A DNA stretch of 64,000 bases, from the NCBI RefSeq assembly GCF_000166135.1, contig NC_014666.1, forward strand, positions 1,984,001 through 2,048,000, read 5' to 3'. Made by a program: the position numbers and the translations under genes. The stretch is from Pseudofrankia inefficax. GTDB lineage: Bacteria > Actinomycetota > Actinomycetes > Frankiales > Frankiaceae. The notes under the pieces were generated by a model. It saw nothing but the letters and a program-made list of their open reading frames with translations, ran no database searches and was not told where the DNA came from. Numbering within the stretch: position 1 is the stretch's first letter; each line of letters begins with the position of its first letter. Shown here piece after piece: positions 1 through 7,522 of the stretch.

Positions 1-186
1 GCTAGACCTTGATCAATTCTGACCTGACGGGCGAACGCTGCCACGTCCAAGGGGGCCTCCCAAAGCCGCCCGGCTGTCCTCAGATGTCCACAGTACGGCC
101 ACAAGGCTTCCGTTCCCGTCAGGGCCGCTGGCACGGTATGGCTGTCGATCAGCTACGTAGCGAAACCGACCGTGCGGGGAGTGGAC

Positions 187-570
187 ATGATCGTTAGGTG
201 CGAGCTTGACGGCGGCAGCGATAGGTCCGCGACCGTTCCGGCGCGGATCGCGGAGCGGATCGGCGACGTAGGCGAGATGGCCCGGGGCCTGTTGGTCGCG
301 ATCCCGGGAGCGGCCCGTATTCAGATCTGGTCGGACGGGCGTTCGTTCGGCGACGAGCCGAACGCGGACGTTCGCGCGCCGCTGGCCGATCCGCCACGGC
401 CTAGCAACCTTGTGCTGGACGTGGCTACGGCTGTCATCGTGCTCGCGGATATCGCTCGCACCATCCCGACCGGCCCGCCCCCGTGGTTGAACCGGGGCCA
501 GGGTCGCGCTGCGGCTGCCCCGGGAGTCCCACGGGGGCGGGCCACGCGCGGGCCGCTACCTCCGGTGTAG
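187..570 (+). CDS. Hypothetical accessory protein (127 aa)
   Basis: I do not recognise a family. The ATG at 187 is preferred over the upstream GTG at 172 because GGGGAG lies five bases before it. Residues 1-100 look like a globular alpha/beta fold with a conserved-looking run DVATAVIVLADIART. The last 30 residues are Pro/Gly/Arg-rich and disordered. It is the first of three small genes that precede the nucleotide-metabolism operon and share its accessory context. It might be a plasmid or integrative-element maintenance gene, but nothing in the sequence proves that. Confidence 0.5.
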   Translation: MIVRCELDGGSDRSATVPARIAERIGDVGEMARGLLVAIPGAARIQIWSDGRSFGDEPNADVRAPLADPPRPSNLVLDVATAVIVLADIARTIPTGPPPWLNRGQGRAAAAPGVPRGRATRGPLPPV

Positions 571-573
571 GGC

Positions 574-813
574 GTGGAAGAGGACCCTTGTGCGGACCTT
601 CCGCGCTACGCGCCCGTGGTGGATGGGGACAGCCGCCTCCCGCCCATGGCGCGGGAACGGGAGCACTTCCTGATCACTGTGCGCTACGAGCAGGCCCGCC
701 GCACGCTGCCGCCCGCGCCGCGTGAGCGAGACGGTACGCCCGTGCCGCACCGGTCACCGTTCGGGGAGATCAACCAGATGGTGTACCGAGAAGACGCACC
801 GCCAGACGAATAG
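574..813 (+). CDS. Small hypothetical protein (79 aa)
   Basis: A GTG-started frame begins four bases after the preceding stop codon. It encodes a charged, Pro- and Arg-rich polypeptide with no recognisable domain, signal peptide or membrane segment. Tight spacing with the gene before it suggests co-transcription. The ribosome-binding site is weak. It may be a genuine small mobile-element gene or a chance frame in GC-rich DNA. Confidence 0.35.
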   Translation: MEEDPCADLPRYAPVVDGDSRLPPMAREREHFLITVRYEQARRTLPPAPRERDGTPVPHRSPFGEINQMVYREDAPPDE

Positions 814-905
814 CGAGCAACTGAACTTGCCCGGTCGTTGTTCGCCCACAACGGCTAGGGCTTTCCCGGTAACGGCTGAGTAGGAATCCCGCCGTAAGCC
901 GGAAG

Positions 906-953
906 GGCACCCCGGGGGTGATGCCCCGCCCCGACCGGCCGCCCCGGGGTGCC
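906..953. terminator. Strong inverted repeat, probable terminator
   Basis: GGCACCCCGGGG at 906-917 pairs perfectly with CCCCGGGGTGCC at 942-953 around a 24-base GC-rich loop. There is no T-run afterwards, as is usual for actinobacterial hairpins. It follows the small genes at 187-813 and could end their transcript before the downstream cassette. Confidence 0.5.
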
Positions 954-1091
954 GCATTCTCCTTCCCGGTTCAACCAGAAGATTGAGAGAACGACGTTGT
1001 TAGCCGAGCTACTCGCAGTGCTGCCCCATCTGTGGGTACAGGTCAGCTTCCGTCACCGACTCGAAGCGGGGGCCGCACGGGTGGTGAGCAC

Positions 1092-1253
1092 ATGACACAG
1101 CCCGCAGGGGAACCGGACGACCAAGCTCTGTATAGCGAAATCCCCGACGAGGAAACACCGGGCATGACACCGCAGGCGCCCGTGTTTCCAGACCGCCCGT
1201 GGCTCCGCCGCACGTGGGAATGGCAGAAGTGGGAGGCGAGTCAACGCCCGTGA
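1092..1253 (+). CDS. Very small hypothetical protein (53 aa)
   Basis: The ATG at 1092 follows a GTGAG sequence and starts an acidic N-terminal half (EPDDQALYSEIPDEE) and a Trp/Arg-rich C-terminal end (WLRRTWEWQKWEASQRP). Short proteins with this acidic-then-Trp/Arg layout are common in actinobacterial integrative elements, but their function is unknown. It sits directly upstream of the kinase gene and may be the first gene of that operon. Confidence 0.45.
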   Translation: MTQPAGEPDDQALYSEIPDEETPGMTPQAPVFPDRPWLRRTWEWQKWEASQRP

Positions 1254-1338
1254 TTCGCACGAGGGTATGCGCCGTGCGCCGCGCACCGTGTTGCACGAGT
1301 CGCCGTTCACAGGGTCGATATCGTCAACTAGGCAGGTC

Positions 1339-2073
1339 ATGTCGGGTACACAACCCCCGCCCGACGAGCCGCGAGACGCAAAAGGCTTGACGATTGTGTA
1401 CACCACAAATATTGCCCTTGCCGGTCTCACAGCGGCGGGCAAGACCACCCATGCAAGGCGGCTGGCGGCCGAGCTGGGATACAGGTACGTCTCGGCGACG
1501 GACATCCTCCTTGAGATTCTTGGAATTGATGACGCGAGCGAGACCGTTTGGTTGAGACGGCTTTCGGAGATAAATGCTGCGCGGCGCGACGGTTCGATAG
1601 ACGGGGAGTTGGAAGAACGCCTCCTTTCCATGAACCGGGCGTGTCAGAGAACCGTCTTCGATACGTGGGCGCTCGCCTGGATCGGTGACGGTCCACTCGT
1701 CCGTATCTGGATTGAATCCGATCTTGAATCGCGGGTCCGGAAATGCCTGGTCTCTCAGAGAGGCTCACGGACGAGCCCTGAAGACGCCAGGGCACTATTG
1801 AATGAGAAGGACCTGTTCAACCGGTGGACGTTCCAGGAGCGACACGGGTACGACCTGTTCTTGGACCGGCAACGATACGACCTGGTCGTGAACAACAGCC
1901 ACCTAATCCCGCAGTCGACCAACTCTGCGGCCAGGACTGGCGTAGAGACCCTTGCCCCTATTCTCAATGCCGCGACGGCATGCGTGATGGACTCTGACTC
2001 GGCAAACGCTGAAGCCCTCCTCCACAGGCATCCGCAGGAACTTAGGCGAATCACCGTTTCGAACGACAGGTAG
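1339..2073 (+). CDS. Cytidylate-kinase-like P-loop NTPase
   Basis: The protein (244 aa from the ATG at 1339) has a Walker A motif GLTAAGKT at residues 29-36, followed by HARRLAAELGYRYVSATDIL. This layout is typical of nucleoside monophosphate and cytidylate-kinase-like enzymes. A lid-like Arg-rich stretch (LESRVRKCLVSQRG) and an RxxWTFQERHGYDLF motif follow. It probably phosphorylates a nucleotide or nucleoside, but the substrate cannot be read from sequence. An earlier ATG at 1267 is possible. The 1339 start was chosen because AGGCAGG precedes it and the extra residues look unstructured. It is the first enzyme of a five-gene operon, nine bases ahead of the deaminase gene. Confidence 0.72.
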   Translation: MSGTQPPPDEPRDAKGLTIVYTTNIALAGLTAAGKTTHARRLAAELGYRYVSATDILLEILGIDDASETVWLRRLSEINAARRDGSIDGELEERLLSMNRACQRTVFDTWALAWIGDGPLVRIWIESDLESRVRKCLVSQRGSRTSPEDARALLNEKDLFNRWTFQERHGYDLFLDRQRYDLVVNNSHLIPQSTNSAARTGVETLAPILNAATACVMDSDSANAEALLHRHPQELRRITVSNDR

Positions 2074-2082
2074 GGGTGGGCC

Positions 2083-3009
2083 ATGTACAGCCTGCTTCAC
2101 TTTCACTTTGAATCAGCTCTGCGCGCTCTGAACCTCAGGTCGCCCGAAACTGCGCGACAATTGAGAGAAGTTTACGGATCACGGACTTACCAACTGCTGG
2201 CACCGGCCGAGAGGCTTACGTGCCTCTGGCACGCCGTGACGAGCCTGACTGATGGCTCGGACATCTTCACCGAAGAAACATTCCGCTCTGTCGTTGAGCA
2301 TCTTCTAGCCGACATGGGGAGGTCGCATGTCGAGCATATTGATCTCCGGATAGGGCCGTCTACAGGGCGGTGGCGATGGATGCGAAGCGCCGCAGACGGT
2401 ATCGACATCTTCCGTGACCGCCTCGCGGAATGCGACGGCCTCTCGATGGCCTTCCTGGCCGGCATAAATATGACCAAGACCGAGGCTCAGTTGGACGAGA
2501 TATTTGACGTCCTGGGCGCGGGCGGTGACCTGACGGCGAGTATTGCAGGCATCGACATAAATTTCCTGTCGCGCGATCTGTCGAAGTTTGACAGATACCT
2601 CAACACGCTTCGGAGTCTTCAGGCCGGCGGCCTGAAGGTCAACATTCACCTGGGGGAGCTATTTGGCAACGAGATCTCGCGCTACGTCTTGCATCGGATC
2701 ACGCCCGATCGGATAGGTCACGGTGTCTTACTCCTTGACGATCCGGAGCTAGTTGAGATCATCAAAGGCCGGGATATTTGTCTGGACATGTGCCCGACCA
2801 GTAACGTGCTTCTGGGTGTTGCTGACTGGAATCGGTCAAGCCCGGCGAGCCGAGCGCTTCAGCTCGGAATACCAGTCTCGATCAATACAGATGACCCCGT
2901 CTTGTTCGACACTGATATCGGCCGTGAACTTGCCCTAGCGGGGTTGAATAGCAGGCAGTTGGACCAGGTGATCGCGAACGGTCGGAAGTATCGCCATGGT
3001 CGCGGCTAG
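2083..3009 (+). CDS. Adenosine deaminase-like metal hydrolase
   Basis: All the signature residues of the adenosine/AMP deaminase TIM-barrel family are visible: HFH at residues 6-8 (metal ligands), IHLGE at 188-192 (metal His plus catalytic Glu), RIGHG at 210-214 (catalytic His) and NTDDP at 268-272 (metal Asp). At 308 aa it is slightly shorter than canonical adenosine deaminases, which run to about 340 aa. The expected reaction is hydrolytic deamination of a purine nucleoside or nucleotide, acting in the cytosol. The specific substrate is unknown. Its 3' end overlaps the next gene by 14 bases, so translational coupling is likely. It shares an operon with two kinases, a nucleotidyltransferase and a HAM1 pyrophosphatase. 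Confidence 0.85.
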   Translation: MYSLLHFHFESALRALNLRSPETARQLREVYGSRTYQLLAPAERLTCLWHAVTSLTDGSDIFTEETFRSVVEHLLADMGRSHVEHIDLRIGPSTGRWRWMRSAADGIDIFRDRLAECDGLSMAFLAGINMTKTEAQLDEIFDVLGAGGDLTASIAGIDINFLSRDLSKFDRYLNTLRSLQAGGLKVNIHLGELFGNEISRYVLHRITPDRIGHGVLLLDDPELVEIIKGRDICLDMCPTSNVLLGVADWNRSSPASRALQLGIPVSINTDDPVLFDTDIGRELALAGLNSRQLDQVIANGRKYRHGRG

Positions 3010-3616
3010 AACGACGATCCACATCATTTACGGCGTTCCGTGCGCCGGAAAGTCGACCACCGCACTCGCATTTGCTCATCGCCGAGATATCCGAACCGTG
3101 ATTCATACCGACTACTTAAGGGAGGTCCAGCGGCATTACGTGCCGCGCGAGACTGTTCCGGTTCTTGCCCGGGTAACTCACGACGCCTGGGAACTCTATG
3201 GGCCACCGACACCCGCGAACATCCGCGCTGGATTCCTGGACCACGTCGCGGCAGTTTTTCCAGCCATCCAGGTGGTGACCGACAAGCTAGTCTCTGACGG
3301 ATTCGATTCGGTGGTCGAGGGAGTGCACTTTCACGGCGAGCTGATCGAAATACTCCGGGGACAGAATCGGCAGGCCGATATCCGAGCAACGCTGCTGACC
3401 GTCGGGACTGGTGAGGAACTTCTGCGGCGAGCGATCAGTAAAGGACACGCCAGAACGAACGGACTGCCGCTGAAAGAATGGCGGGAAAATATACCCGCCA
3501 TGCTTGCCATCCAGGAGTTCCTCGTCGCCGACGCTGAGGAAAGGGACATCGACGTCACGACGGCCACCGAGTGGAGAGAGTCATGGGGACTGAGCGACGT
3601 GCGGCGTTGGACCTAG
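2996..3616 (+). CDS. 2-phosphoglycerate-kinase-like P-loop kinase
   Basis: The 206-aa product opens with a Walker A motif GVPCAGKST and then VIHTDYLREVQRHYV and HDAWELYG. These follow the same order as the TDxxREVMR and YxAWK motifs of archaeal 2-phosphoglycerate kinases. The later VVEGVHFHGE also matches that family. Such kinases phosphorylate small metabolites; here a nucleotide-like substrate is only inferred from context. The start overlaps the deaminase gene by 14 bases and the end overlaps the nucleotidyltransferase gene by 34 bases. A general AAA_33-type zeta-toxin-like kinase is the main alternative. Confidence 0.7.
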   Translation: MVAARTTIHIIYGVPCAGKSTTALAFAHRRDIRTVIHTDYLREVQRHYVPRETVPVLARVTHDAWELYGPPTPANIRAGFLDHVAAVFPAIQVVTDKLVSDGFDSVVEGVHFHGELIEILRGQNRQADIRATLLTVGTGEELLRRAISKGHARTNGLPLKEWRENIPAMLAIQEFLVADAEERDIDVTTATEWRESWGLSDVRRWT

Positions 3617-4524
3617 ACCACGTGGTCGCGGGTGATGGCCGGATATATAGGGTGGTGGGCAATCTCGACAGTGAGACACACTTTCTCGGATACAACGTTT
3701 ACTCTCCGGACACCACAGGCGACCGTGTCTATCGCGGCGCGCGGTACCGAAAGAACTTCGTAGAGGACGAGCGGCTTCCGGCGGATGTTCTCGACGTCTA
3801 CATGTTGCTACCGATTGCGAGCGTGGTCGAACATCTCGATCCCATAGCATCGGCCGTAGAGAAGGCCGAGACGTTCCAGCAAACAATTTGGTACGAGCTA
3901 TACACGGAGCTGGTCGCGGCGCTCGGGAAAGGGTCTGTCGGCATATTCGGGTCGTCGATGCTCGGGCTGCACCTGACCCCGGCGGGAGCGGTGCGGAAAG
4001 ACGTCGATTTTGTGATTGAGGGTCTTGCAAACCTTGATGTGCTGAGGAAAGAGCTTCCTGGAATCAGAGGCAGGCTCGGATTCACGGTGGTATCACCCGA
4101 ACGCCAACGCCTCCAGTATGAGCGATACCGCAGAGTCTTCCGAAACGAGAACAACTCAATCGAAGCCGTGATCGCGCGCCGCTGGACAGGCTTGCAACTT
4201 TCTCCCGACGTGGTGACCACCATTCGATTCCGAGACCCCTCTCACGTCACACCGGTTGCACTTGTGGCCGCGAGGCCAGATATGGAAGAGGCGATCGTCT
4301 CCGGTCGCGTGCTCAACGCGGCCGGCAGCAACTTGTTCCCTCGGAAATTCGATCTGACTACCGATTATGGAATGGTTGAGATCTATATTTTTTGGTGGAA
4401 GTTCAGTACGCCAGTAAGAGACGGAGACTCGGTGACCTTACGTGGTAGCATCTTCACAAACGGAGAAAGGCCGGTCGTCCGGCTGAGCAACTACTCTCGC
4501 CACTGGTTGCGGATCGAAGAGTGA
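3583..4524 (+). CDS. Nucleotidyltransferase-fold protein
   Basis: Residues 119-145 carry the nucleotidyltransferase signature: GIFGSS followed by KDVDFVI, giving the Gly-Ser and the two metal-binding aspartates (D140, D142) of the Pol-beta fold. The N-terminal 110 residues form a separate domain, and the C-terminal 60 residues look beta-rich (VTLRGSIFTNGERPVVRL). The layout recalls predicted archaeal-type nucleotidyltransferases of unknown role. It probably transfers a nucleotide to a small molecule, RNA or protein. The ATG at 3583 with GAGAGAG upstream is preferred to the GTG at 3571. The gene overlaps its upstream neighbour by 34 bases and lies 24 bases before the HAM1 gene. Confidence 0.68.
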   Translation: MGTERRAALDLDHVVAGDGRIYRVVGNLDSETHFLGYNVYSPDTTGDRVYRGARYRKNFVEDERLPADVLDVYMLLPIASVVEHLDPIASAVEKAETFQQTIWYELYTELVAALGKGSVGIFGSSMLGLHLTPAGAVRKDVDFVIEGLANLDVLRKELPGIRGRLGFTVVSPERQRLQYERYRRVFRNENNSIEAVIARRWTGLQLSPDVVTTIRFRDPSHVTPVALVAARPDMEEAIVSGRVLNAAGSNLFPRKFDLTTDYGMVEIYIFWWKFSTPVRDGDSVTLRGSIFTNGERPVVRLSNYSRHWLRIEE

Positions 4525-4548
4525 CCCATTCAGAGGAAGATGGCATCA

Positions 4549-5094
4549 ATGATTGAGCGCGTCTCACTGATTACCGGCAACGAGGGCAAGGCGCGGGAGT
4601 ATGCGGCTCTCCTTGGCATCGAGGTCGTCGGAGTCAAGGAAGATCTTATCGAGATCCAGTCACTCGACGTCGTAAAGGTTGTCGAACGAAAGGCGACGGA
4701 CGCATACTCTAAGCTGCGGAGTCCCGTGCTGGTCGATGACACCGGCCTCGTTCTTCACGCTTGGAACGGTCTCCCGGGTGCACTCGTCGCGTGGTTTCTC
4801 GACGCTGTAGGTACCCAAGGTCTGCTCGCAATGGCGGCAGGCGTGGCGGATCGGAGCGCTACCGTGACCACGGCGCTTGGCTACGCCGACGCAGACGGCG
4901 TGCGGGTTTTCACCGGCACGCTTGACGGTCTGTTGACGACCGAGCAGCGCGGAGACGGCGGGTTCGGCTACGATTCGATCTTCGCTCCCGGCGATGGAAG
5001 CCTGACCTTCGCCGAGATGACGAGCGATCAGAAGAACGCGATCTCGCATCGGCGACTAGCTGTCGAAGGGCTCCGAAAGGAGTTCGGCCTTTAG
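4549..5094 (+). CDS. HAM1/RdgB non-canonical purine NTP pyrophosphatase
   Basis: The protein (181 aa) has the whole ITPase/HAM1 motif set: TGNEGKAREY near the N-terminus, VDDTGL at the metal site, GYDSIF, and SDQKNAISHRR near the C-terminus. The family hydrolyses ITP, dITP and XTP to monophosphate and pyrophosphate, clearing deaminated purines. The ATG at 4549 is chosen because AGAGGAAG lies nine bases upstream; the alternative ATG at 4540 abuts that ribosome-binding site. Its presence in the same operon as a deaminase suggests they act on related purine nucleotides. A chromosomal housekeeping rdgB probably exists elsewhere, making this an accessory copy. Confidence 0.88.
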   Translation: MIERVSLITGNEGKAREYAALLGIEVVGVKEDLIEIQSLDVVKVVERKATDAYSKLRSPVLVDDTGLVLHAWNGLPGALVAWFLDAVGTQGLLAMAAGVADRSATVTTALGYADADGVRVFTGTLDGLLTTEQRGDGGFGYDSIFAPGDGSLTFAEMTSDQKNAISHRRLAVEGLRKEFGL

Positions 5095-5165
5095 CGGAAC
5101 GGGCTAACAAGCGGACGGTTCAGCGCGCGAGCGTAGCTTTCAGCGCTACTCCGAGGCGGACGAGA

Positions 5166-5198
5166 CTGAGGCCCCCGGCTAAAAGCCGGGGGCCTCAG
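5166..5198. terminator. Perfect 14-bp hairpin terminator
   Basis: CTGAGGCCCCCGGC (5166-5179), the loop TAAAA and GCCGGGGGCCTCAG (5185-5198) form a perfect 14-bp stem. It lies between convergent genes (HAM1 on + and the unknown gene at 5214-5759 on -), so it can terminate both. Confidence 0.85.
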
Positions 5199-5213
5199 TA
5201 GGACCGGACAGGC

Positions 5214-5759
5214 TCAGACCACACGCCCGTAGTGCGGGCCGCGAGACCCCGCCGGCAACATGTCCGCGAGTGCGATCACTGTCTCGGGTTCCTCTCGGCG
5301 GACAAGGTCAAAGATCCTGGCGCGGGCCGCGCCGTCCCAGGCCGCGCCGATCAGCTCTTGGGCCGCGAGCGTGTAGCGATTGATCCCGGGGTCGAACACG
5401 GCGGAAATATCGGGCACCCAGCCGACGACGTCGCCCGGGAGGGTCAGTGCGTCTGCCACGTCGTCCGTATCCGGGGCACGGCGGGGAGACGTGCCGTCCG
5501 GGGTGCGCCACGGTGACGAACCGCCGACCCCGAGCGCCGTGTCGCGAAAGACGAGATCCACGGCGGCCCGACCGGGGGTCACAGGCCGATGGTCGATGTA
5601 GGTCGCGGAGGGCAGGAGCCCTGCCAGCGTCGCCAGCGCGCGTGCCGGTGCGCCGGGGTGCAGCCTGACTGCTACGTCGCCGTTGGGTAGTGGCACGATC
5701 CGCGCGGGCTGCCAGCGTCGGGGCCAACCGCTGTGCTCGGGTGGGGGAAGATGGGACAC
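5214..5759 (-). CDS. Hypothetical accessory protein (181 aa)
   Basis: No family is recognised. The product starts MSHLPPPEHSG, has an alpha/beta-looking core (ARIVPLPNGDVAVRLHPG, TYIDHRPVTPGRAAVDLVF) and a C-terminal helical segment (ELIGAAWDGAARARIFDLVRREEPETVIALADML). There is no signal peptide or membrane segment. It is convergent with the nucleotide cassette, shares its terminator, and is divergent from the small HTH gene at 5897. That suggests an integrative-element or plasmid gene. Confidence 0.55.
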   Translation of the reverse strand: MSHLPPPEHSGWPRRWQPARIVPLPNGDVAVRLHPGAPARALATLAGLLPSATYIDHRPVTPGRAAVDLVFRDTALGVGGSSPWRTPDGTSPRRAPDTDDVADALTLPGDVVGWVPDISAVFDPGINRYTLAAQELIGAAWDGAARARIFDLVRREEPETVIALADMLPAGSRGPHYGRVV

Positions 5760-5896
5760 GGGTTACCGTCCTGTCTGGGTACAGGTCTGTGATCCACGGT
5801 CCCGGCGTGGCGGGCATGCCCGCCGGGACCACCTACAAACAGAATTCTACGGCGCCGCGCCGCATATTTCTTCCGACTGGAGACACCGCACCCGGC

Positions 5897-6124
5897 ATGA
5901 CCGATGAAGATCCGCTACTCGGTTACCGCGAGATGGCCGAGCGAGCCGGCATCCGGCCGAGCACGCTGCGGACCTATCGCAGTCAGGGACGGCTACCCCC
6001 GCCAGACGACGACTCGGTACCCGACCGGCCGCGCTGGCGTCTGTCTACCTTCGAGACGTGGATGCGCTCCAGGCCGGGACACGGCGGACGACCGCCCAAG
6101 CCCAGGCCAGACGACAGCCCGTAG
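5897..6124 (+). CDS. Excisionase/MerR-like small HTH protein
   Basis: The 75-aa product has a winged-helix arrangement: LLGYREMAERAGIRPSTLRTY as helix-turn-helix, QGRLPPPDD as wing, and RPRWRLSTFETWMRSRPG at the end. This is the shape of the small AlpA/Xis-like DNA-binding proteins of actinobacterial integrative elements, and the tail is basic and disordered. Longer upstream readings from 5690 run antisense to the neighbouring gene and are rejected. It sits at the right edge of the accessory island. An excisionase-like or element-regulatory role is plausible but not shown. Confidence 0.65.
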   Translation: MTDEDPLLGYREMAERAGIRPSTLRTYRSQGRLPPPDDDSVPDRPRWRLSTFETWMRSRPGHGGRPPKPRPDDSP

Positions 6125-6129
6125 ACATC

Positions 6130-6162
6130 AAAAAAGAGCCCGCTTGCATTTGCAAGCGGGCT
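6130..6162 (-). terminator. Intrinsic terminator reading leftwards
   Basis: AGCCCGCTTGCA (6137-6148) and TGCAAGCGGGCT (6151-6162) form a 12-bp stem. On the minus strand it is followed by six T residues (6130-6135 read in reverse), the classical intrinsic terminator layout. It ends leftward transcription from the truncated methyltransferase and can also block the HTH transcript from the other side. Confidence 0.8.
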
Positions 6163-6179
6163 GCAAGCGCAGGTCGAGT

Positions 6180-6572
6180 CTAGATCGAGGCTCCAGGGAA
6201 GATCGACAGCGACCTCCGACTAGCGTGCATACAACCCGACTTGAAAGGGTCGTTGTCCACGTACACGACCCGGCTGTCGGGCGCGACGCGCTGGGCGACC
6301 TCGTGGGTGTTGTCCGAGGACGGAAGCCCGGTGCCGATGTCGAGGAACTGCCGGACGCCGGCCTCGCCGGCCAGGAAGGTCACCGCACGGCGCAGGAAAG
6401 CCCGGTTCGCCCGGACACTGAGGCGGACGGCGGGGTCGGCGGCCAGCACCCGTTCGGCCAGGGCCCGGTCGGCGGCGAAGTTGTTCTTGCCGCCGAGCCA
6501 GTAGTCGTACACCCGGGCGATGTGCGGAATCTCCGTGCTCAGCCCGTCCGGTGCCCGCCGTTCCTCTGCCAC
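6180..6572 (-). pseudogene. Truncated DUF574-type SAM methyltransferase
   Basis: Residues 1-103 match the N-terminal part of the actinobacterial S-adenosyl methyltransferase family DUF574: PHIARVYDYWLGGKNNFAAD, VRANRAFLRRAV, the SAM motif FLDIGTGLP, and VVYVDNDP. Full-length members are about 270 aa. This frame ends at 130 aa, and after VDNDP the sequence turns into an unrelated tail (FKSGCMHASRRS). The break lies near 6240-6255, exactly where the accessory island begins. The simplest reading is that insertion or deletion of the island removed the 3' half. The SAM-binding core is incomplete, so activity is unlikely. Confidence 0.75.
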
Positions 6573-6674
6573 TGTCCGCCCACCCCGTCGGTCGGTGCCT
6601 GTCTGACCCGGTACACCTGGTCACCCTCGCGTACCGGGTCATATTCGCAGAGCATCGGGCAAGCGGGAACAGAC

Positions 6675-7472
6675 CTACTCCTCTCCGACAGGGGAAAGGT
6701 TGTCGTAACGCTGGTGCGCGAACGGGATGACGTCCTCCTGCGGCAGACGGCGCACGATCGCGCCAGTCTGGAGGCTGGAGCGCTCGGCGATCTCGATGCC
6801 GACGAGGCGCCGGACCGGGAGGTCCACGACCGGGTCGAACCGGGACTCGCGCAGGATCACCTCGCCGTCGACCTTGAACAGCGCGCGGGTCCTCTCCCGG
6901 CGCTGGACGTGCACCAGCCCGGGGTCGTCGTCGAACCCCTTGCCGTCGGGGGCCGGCTGGAACTTCAGGTAGAAGCTGGTCCGGACCCGGTCGGCGGGCA
7001 GCGGCAGCTCCTCGACGAGTGTCCCGGCGATCTCCACGTAGGTGACGCCGAGCCGGGTGAACGAGCCGGTCAGCCGGCTGCCGACCGCGAGGCCGCCGGA
7101 CAGGTCGAGCCGGACGTCGGCGATCTTCTTCGGTTCGCCGAACGTCTCCCGGCCGCCGACGACGGACTGTTCGGTCGACATCGGCATCGTCAGCGCGTAG
7201 TCGCCGGCGATCCCGTCGTGGGTCGCGCCCACGGCGAACGTGCCGGCGCCGAACGGCGGCATGTTGCGGATGTCGACCCGCGCGATCGTCACCCGGACAT
7301 GCTCGGGGACGGAGGCCACGAGCGGCGGGGGCAGGACGGCCGCGACGAGGGCGGGGTCGGTCTCGTAGATCGCGACCAGCGAGGTCGCCCAGGTGTCGAC
7401 GGAGGTCGCCTCGACCTCACGGTTGCGCAGCTGCTCGGGGGTGCGGGCGCCATATCGGATGCGGGTGGCCAC
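6675..7472 (-). CDS. Acetoacetate decarboxylase-family protein
   Basis: The 265-aa protein has the acetoacetate decarboxylase (ADC) fold pattern: a mid-protein MPMSTEQSVVGGRETFGEPKKIADVRL segment, including GREXXGxPKK, which matches the family lysine region. A beta-cone-like C-terminal half follows. ADC relatives act as decarboxylases, aldolases or dehydratases on small keto acids. The GTG at 7472 is chosen because AGGAGGAG lies just upstream. It is the last gene of an operon with two amidohydrolases, which hints at degradation of a carboxylated aromatic or keto acid. Substrate unknown. Confidence 0.75.
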   Translation of the reverse strand: MATRIRYGARTPEQLRNREVEATSVDTWATSLVAIYETDPALVAAVLPPPLVASVPEHVRVTIARVDIRNMPPFGAGTFAVGATHDGIAGDYALTMPMSTEQSVVGGRETFGEPKKIADVRLDLSGGLAVGSRLTGSFTRLGVTYVEIAGTLVEELPLPADRVRTSFYLKFQPAPDGKGFDDDPGLVHVQRRERTRALFKVDGEVILRESRFDPVVDLPVRRLVGIEIAERSSLQTGAIVRRLPQEDVIPFAHQRYDNLSPVGEE

Positions 7473-7522
7473 GGCGTCTCCTCCTGGGGGAACGTGATGG
7501 TCCTGGGAACGGGCGGGACGGA

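Noticed and set aside
9-197. Small open frame on + strand at the window start
   Set aside because: Overlaps the better-supported gene at 187, has no ribosome-binding site and no family-like sequence.
1339-5094. RADAR defence system
   Set aside because: Only an adenosine-deaminase-like gene is present; there is no RdrA-type ATPase and the deaminase is much shorter than RdrB.
1-6250. Complete integrative element with integrase and tRNA attachment site
   Set aside because: No integrase, tRNA gene or direct-repeat attachment site is visible; only one edge of the island lies in the window.
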